Positions 34,824-47,870 of a DNA stretch of 64,000 bases are shown piece after piece. The stretch's first letter is position 1. The number at the start of each line of letters is the position of its first letter. Under the pieces are notes generated by a model that did not search any database, was not told the DNA's origin, and worked only from the letters and a program-made list of their open reading frames with translations. Origin of the DNA: JACVRW01 sp035650215 (lineage in GTDB: Bacteria; Actinomycetota; Thermoleophilia; Solirubrobacterales; Thermoleophilaceae); contig DASRIC010000054.1 in assembly GCA_035650215.1 (NCBI GenBank), positions 1 through 64,000 on the forward strand, given 5' to 3'. The translations under genes were made by a program, and so were the position numbers.

Positions 34824-34864
34824 CCGGGGGCTCGCGCCCCCGGACCCCCGCCACACCTGGCCGG
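34819..34864 (-). repeat. Palindromic element A, copy 2
   Basis: The same 46-base element as at 11037-11082, inverted, with only a 3-4 base difference around TGTGGC/TGCCAC. The hairpin CCGGGGGC-TCGC-GCCCCCGG (plus strand) is at 34824-34843. It lies between the trxB stop (34874) and the body of the lactone oxidase, and covers both candidate start codons of the latter. Confidence 0.75.
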
Positions 34865-34873
34865 CCGGGGTCC

Positions 34874-35899
34874 TCAGGAGGCGGCTGACTCCGCGGCCGC
34901 CTCGATCCTCTCGGGCTCGCCCGCCCAGTGCGCCTCGGCGTCGATCGGCGTGTCGCGCAGGTAGGCCTCCGCGTCGAGGGCGGCTATGCAGCCCGTGCCC
35001 GCGGCGGTCACCGCCTGGCGGTACACGCGGTCGGTGAGGTCGCCGGCGGCGAACACGCCCGGCAGCTTGGTGCGCGTGGAGCGCCCGTCGACGAGCACGT
35101 AGCCCTCGTCGTCGAGGTCGAGCTGGCCGTCGACGAGCTGCGAGTTAGGCCGGTGGCCGATCGCGACGAAGGCGCCCGTGACCGGCAGCTCCTTGGCGGA
35201 GCCGTCCTCCACGTTCTCCAGCACGGCCTTGCCGAGCGCGCCGTTCTCGCCGGGCTCGAAGCGCTCGACCACGTACGGCGTGACAAGGTCGATGTTGTCC
35301 ATGTCGCGGGCGCGGTCGAGCATGATCGCCGAGGCGCGGAACTCGTCGCGCCGGTGCACGATCGACACCTTGCCCGCGAACTTCGCGAGGAAGGTGGCGT
35401 CCTCCATCGCGGTGTCGCCGCCGCCGACCACGATCGTCTCGGCGCCGCGGTGGAAGGCCGCGTCGCAGGTTGCGCAGTAGGACACGCCGCGGGCGGACAG
35501 CTCGTCCTCACCCGGCACCCCGAGCTTCTTCGGCTCCGCCCCCATCGCGAGGATCACCGCGCGCGCCTTGATCTCCTTGTCGCCCACGTGCACGGTGTGG
35601 GTGCCGCCCGGCTCGCTCGCCAGCTCGAGCTCGGTGGCGTCATCGGTGATGAAGCGGGTGCCGAAGCGCTCGGCCTGATCGCGGAACTCCTGCATCATCT
35701 CCGGGCCCATCACGCCGTCGCGATAGCCGGGGTAGTTCTCCACGTCGGTGGTCTGCTGGAGCAGGCCGCCCCACGCGAAGCCCTCGATCACGAGCGGTTC
35801 GAGGTCCGCTCGCGAGGTGTAGAGGGCGGCGGTGTAGCCCGCGGGCCCGCTCCCGACGATCACGACGTTCTCTATGTCTCTCATCTCCAAGCTGGTCAC
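34874..35899 (-). CDS. trxB: Thioredoxin reductase
   Basis: The 341-residue flavoprotein has an FAD loop (VVIVGSGPAGYTAALYTSRA), the redox pair in SYCATCDAAFHRG, an NADPH loop (ETIVVGGGDTAMEDATFLAK) and FAAGDLTDRVYRQAVTAAG. It reduces thioredoxin with NADPH. GTG 35899 overlaps the stop of the UPF0104 gene (GTGA), as in many gene pairs here; ATG 35884 gives a product 5 residues shorter and is an alternative. No thioredoxin gene adjoins it. Confidence 0.93.
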   Translation of the reverse strand: MTSLEMRDIENVVIVGSGPAGYTAALYTSRADLEPLVIEGFAWGGLLQQTTDVENYPGYRDGVMGPEMMQEFRDQAERFGTRFITDDATELELASEPGGTHTVHVGDKEIKARAVILAMGAEPKKLGVPGEDELSARGVSYCATCDAAFHRGAETIVVGGGDTAMEDATFLAKFAGKVSIVHRRDEFRASAIMLDRARDMDNIDLVTPYVVERFEPGENGALGKAVLENVEDGSAKELPVTGAFVAIGHRPNSQLVDGQLDLDDEGYVLVDGRSTRTKLPGVFAAGDLTDRVYRQAVTAAGTGCIAALDAEAYLRDTPIDAEAHWAGEPERIEAAAESAAS

Positions 35900-37128
35900 T
35901 TTACTTTCTGAAGTGTAGCGGCGCGAGGGGCGATCACACCCCGCTGCTCCCTGCGCTCCTCCTCCCAGCGCGCGACGGTGCCGCGCAGCTGGAAGAAGGC
36001 CACGATTCCCGGCGGGATCGGCAGCCAGAACGCGATCACGCGGTACATGAGCACCGCCGGGAACACCACGGCGCTCGGCACGCCGAACAGCACATCGAAG
36101 GCGAAGATCATCCCGGCGTCCACCGAGCCCACGCCGCCCGCCGGCGATGGGATCAGGTTCGCTGCCATGCCCACGAAGAAGCCCTGCACGAGCACGCCGA
36201 ACGGCACGTCGCCGCCGAAGGCCTCGAAGCTCGCCCAGAGCACCGCGATGTTGGCCGCCCAGAACCCCACGGCCCCGCCGACCGCGAGCGCCCCGCGGCT
36301 CGGATGGCGCATGTAGGCGATCGCGGTGCGCACGCCGGTGGCGAGCGTGGCCGGGCCCTTGGCGAGCCGCTGCAGGTAGCGCACGCGCCGGTAGCCGCCG
36401 GCGAACGAGACGATGCGGCGCTCGAAGTCCTGGGGGATCAGCGCGATCAAGCCGAACAGCGCCATCAGCGCTGCCGCCAGCGCGGCCGGCACGATCGTGC
36501 CGCCCACCGGCGCGTTGCCCGGCAGCACCCCGGTCCGGAGCAGGATGCCGAACACGATGAGCGCGGCCATGTACACGAAGTAGGTGAGAGCGAGGAAAGC
36601 GACCATCCGGCAGGCCGAGCGCCGGCGCGGCATACCCGCCTTGCGCAGCGCCCAGTAGGTGAGCACGATGCCACCCACGCCCGCGGCGGAGAAGACGCGC
36701 GTTGCCGCCAGGCCGGCCATCGTGATCTGGTAGGAGGCGCGCAGGTCGAGCCGGCGGTGCACCTCGTCGTCCCGGGTGCCGGAGAGCACTCCACGGAAGA
36801 GCGCCACGTAGGCGGCGAACGCCAGCACGTTGAACCCGATCGCCACCACGATCCAGTACCAGACCGCGTTGTCGAGCTTCTCGACCGCCTCCTCGGTGCC
36901 GAGCAGCTTGGGCACCAGCACGTAGATGACGATCACCAGCAGGAGGACGAGGAGGAAGCCGCTGAAGAGCTTGCGCTTGTCGTGGAGCAGGGCCTGGAAG
37001 CGGCCGACCTCCGCGTCGCCGGTGGTGTCGTCGTCGTCCAGCGCGTCGAGCTCGCGCTCTCGGAGCGCGCGCGCTTCGAGCTCCGCGTCGAGCTCGCGGC
37101 CTCGCAGGCGACGACCGTCCGGCGTCAC
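35896..37128 (-). CDS. UPF0104/lysylphosphatidylglycerol-synthase-TM-region membrane protein
   Basis: The 410-residue protein has an acidic N-terminal tail (about 50 residues) followed by eight or more membrane helices and the motif AANLIPSPAGGVGSVDAGM near residue 325, the hallmark of the AglD/MprF flippase-like UPF0104 family. It lacks a catalytic MprF domain. A role in lipid or lipid-linked sugar movement is family-level inference. GTG 37128 overlaps the PAP2 stop and its own stop overlaps trxB, so the cluster is coupled. Confidence 0.82.
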   Translation of the reverse strand: MTPDGRRLRGRELDAELEARALRERELDALDDDDTTGDAEVGRFQALLHDKRKLFSGFLLVLLLVIVIYVLVPKLLGTEEAVEKLDNAVWYWIVVAIGFNVLAFAAYVALFRGVLSGTRDDEVHRRLDLRASYQITMAGLAATRVFSAAGVGGIVLTYWALRKAGMPRRRSACRMVAFLALTYFVYMAALIVFGILLRTGVLPGNAPVGGTIVPAALAAALMALFGLIALIPQDFERRIVSFAGGYRRVRYLQRLAKGPATLATGVRTAIAYMRHPSRGALAVGGAVGFWAANIAVLWASFEAFGGDVPFGVLVQGFFVGMAANLIPSPAGGVGSVDAGMIFAFDVLFGVPSAVVFPAVLMYRVIAFWLPIPPGIVAFFQLRGTVARWEEERREQRGVIAPRAATLQKVK

Positions 37129-38042
37129 CGGGCAACCCGCGGCTCGAGCCGCTGCACGACACCGGCGATCAGGCGAGCCGAGGGCTCGAGCCTCGGCGCC
37201 ATCCGCCAGATGCCCTCCGCGAGGGCCAGCCCCGCGATCAGATCGACCACGTAGTGCTCACCCAGGTACACGAGCCCGAAGCCCAGCGTGAGAGCGTAGG
37301 CCCAGCCAACGGCCGCGTGCCCGGGACCGACCTGGCCGAGCAATCGCGCCGCCATCACGGAGGTCCCGAAGTGAAGTGAGGGCATAGCAGCGAACGGGTT
37401 GCCTTGAAGAGAATGGTAGAGCGGGCGCCAGAGGCGTCGCCAGAAGCGTTCCCCCGCCTCGGCCATGATGCGCCGCACCGGCGGCATGTTGCCGTTCTCG
37501 CCCGCGTACCACGGCGGGGCGGTCGGAACGGCCCAGTACACCACGCACCCCAGATCGAAGCAAGCGGCCATCAGCACGGCCGACCTGGGGTAGCGGTCGC
37601 GGTGGCGGATCAGCAGGTAGGCGAGCGTGCCGTGGGGCACGAGGAACCAGCTCCAGTGCACGGCCGAGAGCCCGTATTCGAGCGGTCCCACGTGGTCGGT
37701 CCGCCCGAGCGAGCGCTGCAGCCGGATCGTGGGCGTGGTGCCGGCCCCGAGCGCTCGGTCGACCTTGATCGGGTAGTCGATCTTGAGCCGCCGCAGCAGG
37801 GCGTCCGGGTCGTCGTCGGGCATGTCGAAGTGCGCGAAGTACGCCCACATCTGGAGGGCGTAGATGGCCGCGTCGCGCAGAGGCGTCCGCGGCGCGGCGA
37901 GCGCGAGGGCCGCGGGGGCCGGCCACGACAGCGCCGACACCACCGGCGTCCGCAGCTTCAGGTGGTGGCGGACCAGGGGTGTGGCGATGCCGACCGCCAC
38001 CGCGCCCCACGCGAGCCGTCTGAGGACACGCGTGCTTCGCAA
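37125..38042 (-). CDS. PAP2 superfamily membrane phosphatase
   Basis: This 305-residue protein has the PAP2 motifs in its second half: NPFAAMPSLHFGTSVMAARL near residue 215 (PSxH) and YLGEHYVVDLIAG near 262 (HxxxD), with membrane helices between. The first PAP2 motif is weak. It resembles inositol phosphorylceramide synthase-like or lipid phosphatase proteins. TTG 38042 is the best start I found after the metallo-beta-lactamase stop; no ATG or GTG fits, so the N-terminus is uncertain. Confidence 0.7.
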   Translation of the reverse strand: MRSTRVLRRLAWGAVAVGIATPLVRHHLKLRTPVVSALSWPAPAALALAAPRTPLRDAAIYALQMWAYFAHFDMPDDDPDALLRRLKIDYPIKVDRALGAGTTPTIRLQRSLGRTDHVGPLEYGLSAVHWSWFLVPHGTLAYLLIRHRDRYPRSAVLMAACFDLGCVVYWAVPTAPPWYAGENGNMPPVRRIMAEAGERFWRRLWRPLYHSLQGNPFAAMPSLHFGTSVMAARLLGQVGPGHAAVGWAYALTLGFGLVYLGEHYVVDLIAGLALAEGIWRMAPRLEPSARLIAGVVQRLEPRVAR

Positions 38043-38064
38043 GGCCGCGAGAGCATAGCCCGCC

Positions 38065-38718
38065 TCAGGACGCGACCTTGGTGAGGATGCGCACCTCCAC
38101 CCCGGCCCGCTCGGCGAACGTGCGCGCGTCCCGCTCGCTCCCGAGGTGCTGGCCCCAGTGCATCGGCACCGCCACACGCGGTTGGATCCGCCGCGCCGCC
38201 TCGGCCGCCTCGGAGGCGGTCATCACGTACACCCCACTCACCGGCAGCAGGGCCACGTCGACGCCCGTCACGCTGTCCATCTCGGGGATCACGTCCGTGT
38301 CGCCCGAGTGGTACAGCCGCTCGCCGCGCACGTTCAGCTCGTAGCCCACCCAGCCGGCGGCGCGCGGGTGGAACGGATTGCCGTCGGCGTCGCGCTTGGA
38401 GGTGTTGTAGGCCGCGATCGCGCGCACGTGCACGCCGCGCACGAGCTCGTCCTCGAGCAGCTCGCCGGGCGCGATCGAGTGCACCTGGCCGCCCACCCGC
38501 TCGGCCACCGCGGCGGGGCCCACGAGCCAGGTGCCGCGCGCGGACAGGCGCTCGATGTCCTGCGGCGAGAAGTGGTCGTAGTGCCCGTGCGTGACCAGGA
38601 TCAGGTCGGCCGGCGGCGCGCCGTCGGGCACGCGGTATGGGTCGAGGTACACCACGGCCCTCCCGACCCGGATGCGAAAGCCGGAATGGCCGAGCCACTC
38701 GAGTGAGTCGATGAGCAC
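38065..38718 (-). CDS. Metallo-beta-lactamase-fold hydrolase
   Basis: The 217-residue protein has the metal motif LVTHGHYDHFSP (His44, His46, Asp48, His49), HSGDTDVIPEMD, and VPMHWGQHLGS near residue 185. It matches the UPF0173-like small MBL-fold group; the substrate is unknown. GTG 38718 lies 22 bases after the SpoIIE-type gene, and the PAP2 start follows its stop closely, so it belongs to the same leftward run. Confidence 0.8.
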   Translation of the reverse strand: MLIDSLEWLGHSGFRIRVGRAVVYLDPYRVPDGAPPADLILVTHGHYDHFSPQDIERLSARGTWLVGPAAVAERVGGQVHSIAPGELLEDELVRGVHVRAIAAYNTSKRDADGNPFHPRAAGWVGYELNVRGERLYHSGDTDVIPEMDSVTGVDVALLPVSGVYVMTASEAAEAARRIQPRVAVPMHWGQHLGSERDARTFAERAGVEVRILTKVAS

Positions 38719-38740
38719 CCACCGAAGAGTAGGTTGGCTC

Positions 38741-41131
38741 TCAGGCGGTGGTCACGCGGTCGCCCGCCAGGCGCCGGGCCATCTGCACGGCGGTGCGCTC
38801 GCCGTCGCGCTCGACCTCCACGGACTCCATCAGGGCCTCCATCAGCGGCAGGCCGTGACCGCGGTGGGGGAGGCTGCCGTTCGGGCGCTCGACCCAGCCG
38901 CCGTGGTCCTGGACCGTGAGCAGCGCCCGCCCGCCCTCGAAGCGGCCGTCGATCGTGAAGCTCCCCTCCCCGAACGCGTAGCCGTGCTCGATGGCATTCG
39001 AGCAGGCCTCATGGCAGGCCATCTGCACCGCCTCCACGTCATCGGTGGAGGCGCCGCCCGCGATCAGCCAGCGGGCCAGGTCGCGTCGCACCGAGCCGAG
39101 CAGCTCCGGGTCGGCCGGGACCTCGAGGTGGAGCGGCTCGAGCGCGGCCGTGAGCCCACCGAGCACGAGGATCGCGATGTCGTCGTGCGCCGCGCGCAGG
39201 TCGGGCTTGACGGCAAGGAGACGCTCGCAGAGCTCCTCGGGCGCTCCCGGCCGGGCCGCCTCGCGGAGCGCCTCCAGCCCGGCGTCGATCGACACGCCGC
39301 GCTCCTCCACGAGGCCGTCGGTGTAGAGCACGAGCGCCGTACCGGGCTCGAGCTCCGCGGTGAGCTCGGCGTGGGCCTCGGAGTCGAAGACCCCGAGCGG
39401 CGGATTCGGGGCGCCGTCGAGGTACGCGGTGGAGCCGTCGGGGGCGATCGTGAGCGGCGGCACGTGGCCGGCGCTCGCGAACGTGAGCCGCTCCATCCCT
39501 GGCTCGACCACGACGTAGAGGAGCGTGGCCATCTGGCCGCCCTGGAGGCTGCGCACCAGCCGGTCGAGCCTGTCGAGCACGATGCCCGGCTGATGGCCCT
39601 CGAGCGCGTACGCGCGTGTGGCGTGGCGCAGCTGACCCATCAGCGCGGCCGCGCCGATCCCGTGGCCCACCACGTCGCCCATGGCCACCCCGAGGCGGCC
39701 GTCGGCCAGCGGGATGGCGTCGTACCAGTCACCGCCCACGTCGCCCGCGCCCGGCAGGTAGCGCGCCGCCAGCCGCACGCCCTCCACGTAGGGCAGCCGC
39801 TCGGGCAACAGGGCGCGCTGGAGCAGCTCGACGTTCGACAGCTCGCGCTCGTACTTGCGCGCGTGCTCGACCGCGAGCCCCGCGCGGTCGGCCATCAGGA
39901 GCAGCAGGCCCTCGTCGCCCGCGCCGAAGCGGCGCTCGGTGCGGGTGCCCACCTCCACCACGCCCGCCGGCCGGCCGTCCACGAACAGCGGCGCCGCCAT
40001 CAGCGCACGTGCGCGCTGGGCCGCGAGCGCGCGGTCGAGTCCCGCCCCCTCGGGCAGGTCGACGACGGTGATCGCGCGCTGCTCGCCGAGCGCCTGCTCG
40101 AGCACGCCGGCGATCGGCACCGGCTCCGCCGCCGCACCCGGCTCGAAGCCGCTTGTGGCCCCGACCGAGAGCAGCGGCTCCAGGTCGCTGTCGCGCAGGA
40201 GGATGCGCGCGAAGTCGGTGCTGAAGGCGTCGCGGATCCGATCCGCCAGCTGCTGGAGCAGCTCACGCAGGTCGAGGTGCTCGAGCGCCGCCTCGGTCAC
40301 CTGCTGGAGCTTCCCCAGCGCGTCGGCCACCGCCTCGGCCTCGGCGCGCGCCGCCCGCTCCTCGGCGCTGCGCCGCTGCTCGGTCACGTCCACGACCTGC
40401 CAGATGTAGCCAAGCGGGCTGTCCTGAGCGCCGTCAAGGAGCGACACGCTCACGAGCGCGTGCACCACGCGCTGGTCCGCGCGCTTGAAGCGAAGCTCGC
40501 GCTGGTCGAAGCGCGGCTGCTCCGAGACGATCCGCTCCTGCTGCTCGCGCTCGGCCTGACGATCGGCGGGATGGACGAGCTCCCAGAGCGGGCGCCCGGT
40601 GACCTCGCCCTCCGGAACGCCGAGCAGGAGGCAGAGCGCCCCGTTCACCTCGACGAAGTCGCCCTCCATCGTGCTCAGCGCCATGCCGATCGGCGCCCCC
40701 TCGAAGGCCGTCCGGAAGCGCTCCTCCGATGCCCTGAGCGCAGCGTTCTTCTCCCCAAGCTCCAGCAGCATCGCGACCTTTGAGCGCAGGATGTCCGGAT
40801 CGACGGGCTTGAGGATGTAGTCCACGGCGCCGCTCTCGTAGCCGCGCCTGATCTGGTCCACGTCCGCGTCAGCCGCGGTCAGGAAGACCACCGCGGTGTC
40901 CGCGTGCCGGGGCCGCCGCTTGATCAGCTCGACGGTCTCGAAGCCGTCGAGCCCGGGCATGCGCACGTCCATCACGATCACCGCGAAGTCGCCGTCGAGA
41001 AGCCGGCGCAGCGCCTCCTCGCCCGAGCCGGCGGTCACGACCTCGCGGCCGAGCGGCGCGAGCACGGTCTCGATAGCGGTCAGGTTCTTCGGCTGGTCGT
41101 CGACGACGAGGATGCCCGCTGCGCCGCTCAC
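38741..41131 (-). CDS. Response regulator / PAS / GAF / SpoIIE phosphatase / HATPase fusion
   Basis: The 796-residue protein has, in order: a receiver domain (about 6-122, phospho-acceptor Asp55 in VIVMDVRMPG), a PAS domain (about 132-255), a GAF domain (about 280-425), a PP2C/SpoIIE phosphatase domain (about 455-635, with VGGDWYDAIPL and MGDVVGHGIGAAALM), and a GHKL ATPase domain (about 655-790, N-box EACSNAIEHGY). The last two suit an RsbU/RsbW-like partner-switch output, with phosphatase and kinase in one protein. Its GTG is 11 bases downstream of the giant kinase. Confidence 0.88.
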   Translation of the reverse strand: MSGAAGILVVDDQPKNLTAIETVLAPLGREVVTAGSGEEALRRLLDGDFAVIVMDVRMPGLDGFETVELIKRRPRHADTAVVFLTAADADVDQIRRGYESGAVDYILKPVDPDILRSKVAMLLELGEKNAALRASEERFRTAFEGAPIGMALSTMEGDFVEVNGALCLLLGVPEGEVTGRPLWELVHPADRQAEREQQERIVSEQPRFDQRELRFKRADQRVVHALVSVSLLDGAQDSPLGYIWQVVDVTEQRRSAEERAARAEAEAVADALGKLQQVTEAALEHLDLRELLQQLADRIRDAFSTDFARILLRDSDLEPLLSVGATSGFEPGAAAEPVPIAGVLEQALGEQRAITVVDLPEGAGLDRALAAQRARALMAAPLFVDGRPAGVVEVGTRTERRFGAGDEGLLLLMADRAGLAVEHARKYERELSNVELLQRALLPERLPYVEGVRLAARYLPGAGDVGGDWYDAIPLADGRLGVAMGDVVGHGIGAAALMGQLRHATRAYALEGHQPGIVLDRLDRLVRSLQGGQMATLLYVVVEPGMERLTFASAGHVPPLTIAPDGSTAYLDGAPNPPLGVFDSEAHAELTAELEPGTALVLYTDGLVEERGVSIDAGLEALREAARPGAPEELCERLLAVKPDLRAAHDDIAILVLGGLTAALEPLHLEVPADPELLGSVRRDLARWLIAGGASTDDVEAVQMACHEACSNAIEHGYAFGEGSFTIDGRFEGGRALLTVQDHGGWVERPNGSLPHRGHGLPLMEALMESVEVERDGERTAVQMARRLAGDRVTTA

Positions 41132-41142
41132 GACGGCGTCGC

Positions 41143-46119
<4,977 letters not shown>

Positions 46120-46123
46120 TGAT

Positions 46124-46130
46124 CCTCCTT
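46124..46130 (-). promoter_or_regulatory. Strong Shine-Dalgarno for the poly-HAMP kinase
   Basis: AAGGAGG on the minus strand lies 4 bases before GTG 46119, one of the best ribosome sites in the window, and fixes the start of this 1658-residue gene. The 161-base gap beyond it also holds a small TTCTCG-GCG-CGAGAA palindrome (46179-46193). Confidence 0.7.
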
Positions 46131-46280
46131 GGGGGATTCCTCAGGATGCTGCGTCCCGGCGCCGGCTCCAGGACGGATTTCTCGGCGCGAGAAGCTTGCC
46201 ATCCGCGCGGCGGGCGCGCAAGCGGGAACCGGGCGCGGCGGGGAGCCCCGGCGCCGCACCGCCGCCTCGCACGCTCGCGT

Positions 46281-47183
46281 CTACGGATTCGCCGGCGCCG
46301 GTGCGCACGCGGCCGGGCGGGCCGGCGCGGGCCGGGTGGCGCGCACGCCGAGGGTGATCCCGGCCGCCACCACCGCCACCGCGACCAGCCGCTCCGGCGT
46401 GACTCCGGCCAGGCCGAGCGCCGCCGAGCAGGCCAGCGCGCTCACCGGGAGCACGCCGGAGAACAGCCCGGCGCGCTCGACGCCCAGCAGTCCGACCGCC
46501 GTGTACCAGCACACGAACCCGCCCGCCGTGACCACGATCGCGAGGTAGGCGATCGCGGCCGCCTCGCCGGCCGCGGGCATCGGCAGCGCCGCGCCGTCGG
46601 CCACGAGGCTCCAGACGGTGAGCATCGGCACCGCGAACAGGCAGGCGTAGGTGGACACGGAGAGCGCGCCGAGGCGGGCGAGATGCGGGATGGCGAGGAG
46701 GGAGAAGCCGGCCTCGCAGGCCAGCGCGCCCAGGGCCAGCGCGAGCCCCGCGGCGGTGATCCCGCCGTCGGCCCATTGCACGCCCGCGGCGCCCGCCGCC
46801 ACGATCACGGCGGCCACGAGCACGGGCGGGCTGAGCGGCCGGCGCTCGAGGAGCGGACCGGCGAGGGCGAGGACCACGGGTACGCAGCCCACGATCACGC
46901 CGACCGTGGCGGGGTCGGTCTCCCGCACGCCCTCGATCACGAACAGGTTGAAGAGCACGAGCCCGGTGGCGGCGAGTGCGGCGAGGCCGGCCGCCTCGCG
47001 CAGGCCGATGCGCGGCAGCCGGCCGCGGGCGATCGCGAGCAGGAACAGCCCGGCGAGCGCGTAGCGGAGCCCCTGCCCGGCCGCGAGCGGGTAGCCCTCG
47101 ACGATGTCGGAGGCCGCCACCAGCGAGCCCACCGCCGCCAGCGCGGCGGTGGCGGCGAGGGCGCCTCGCAGAGTCGGGCTCAC
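46281..47183 (-). CDS. EamA (DMT superfamily) transporter
   Basis: The 300-residue protein has ten hydrophobic segments and EamA features: GLRYALAGLFLLAIARGRLP, ETDPATVGVIVGCVPVVLAL, and LGVERAGLFSGVLPVSALAC in the second half. It likely exports a metabolite or amino acid. GTG 47183 overlaps the LysE stop (GTGA), so two exporter-type genes are coupled. The C-terminal tail is Pro/Ala-rich. Confidence 0.85.
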   Translation of the reverse strand: MSPTLRGALAATAALAAVGSLVAASDIVEGYPLAAGQGLRYALAGLFLLAIARGRLPRIGLREAAGLAALAATGLVLFNLFVIEGVRETDPATVGVIVGCVPVVLALAGPLLERRPLSPPVLVAAVIVAAGAAGVQWADGGITAAGLALALGALACEAGFSLLAIPHLARLGALSVSTYACLFAVPMLTVWSLVADGAALPMPAAGEAAAIAYLAIVVTAGGFVCWYTAVGLLGVERAGLFSGVLPVSALACSAALGLAGVTPERLVAVAVVAAGITLGVRATRPAPARPAACAPAPANP

Positions 47184-47800
47184 CCGCTCTTCCTGCTTCC
47201 GCTCGCTGCGAAGGCCGCGAGCGCGAGGTAGATCCCGCCGGTCACGCAGCGGCGCGCGCGACCGGGGCGGAGCACGTCCGACAGCACGCCCGCCACGAGC
47301 ACGTACAGCAGGTCCAGGACCAGCGCGATCAGGAAGAACAGCGCGCCGAGCACGAGCACCTGGGTCGTGGCCGGGCCGACCGACGGGTGCACGAACTGCG
47401 GCAGGAAGGCGAGGAAGAAGATCGAGACCTTGGGGTTCAGCAGGTTCACGAGCGCGCCCTCGGCGAACACGCGGGCGACCGCGTCGGGACGCTCCTCCGC
47501 CTGGGCGTCGGGCTCGCGCTGGAGGACGGCACGCAGCCCGAGGAAGAGCAGGTAGGCCACGCCGCCGAGCTTCACCAGGTCGAACGCGAGCGCCGAGGAC
47601 GCGAGCAGCGCCGACAGGCCCACGGCCGCGGCGGTCACGTGCACGAGCGTGCCCGCCTCGACGCCGAGCGCCGACGCGAGCCCCACGCGCCGACCGCCGT
47701 CGACGCTGCGGGTGACGATGTAGATCAGGTTCGGTCCCGGAATCGCGATCAGCACCACGGCGCTGAGCGCGAACACGGCGAGGGTGGTCGGCTCGGGCAT
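47180..47800 (-). CDS. LysE family amino acid exporter
   Basis: The 206-residue protein has six helices and the LysE/RhtB motif VVLIAIPGPNLIYIVTRSVD near residue 15, then KLGGVAYLLFLGLRAVL and NLLNPKVSIFFLAFLPQF. This family exports lysine, homoserine or related amino acids. ATG 47800 is 70 bases from the divergent MocR regulator, whose operator lies between, so the regulator probably controls this pair of exporters. Confidence 0.9.
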   Translation of the reverse strand: MPEPTTLAVFALSAVVLIAIPGPNLIYIVTRSVDGGRRVGLASALGVEAGTLVHVTAAAVGLSALLASSALAFDLVKLGGVAYLLFLGLRAVLQREPDAQAEERPDAVARVFAEGALVNLLNPKVSIFFLAFLPQFVHPSVGPATTQVLVLGALFFLIALVLDLLYVLVAGVLSDVLRPGRARRCVTGGIYLALAAFAASGSRKSG

Positions 47801-47821
47801 GACGCTCCAACCTACGGGCCC

Positions 47822-47869
47822 ACTGGTTCGGATGAAAGGACCAGTCCCGTACGCTTTCGATGAACCAGT
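47822..47869. promoter_or_regulatory. MocR-type operator boxes between lysE and the MocR gene
   Basis: ACTGGT (47822-47827) and ACCAGT (47840-47845) form an inverted pair with a 12-base spacer. A third ACCAGT (47864-47869) follows in direct orientation. MocR/PdxR regulators are known to bind such combined inverted and direct repeats. The boxes lie 22 bases from the lysE start and end 1 base before the MocR GTG. Confidence 0.65.
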
Positions 47870-47870
47870 T

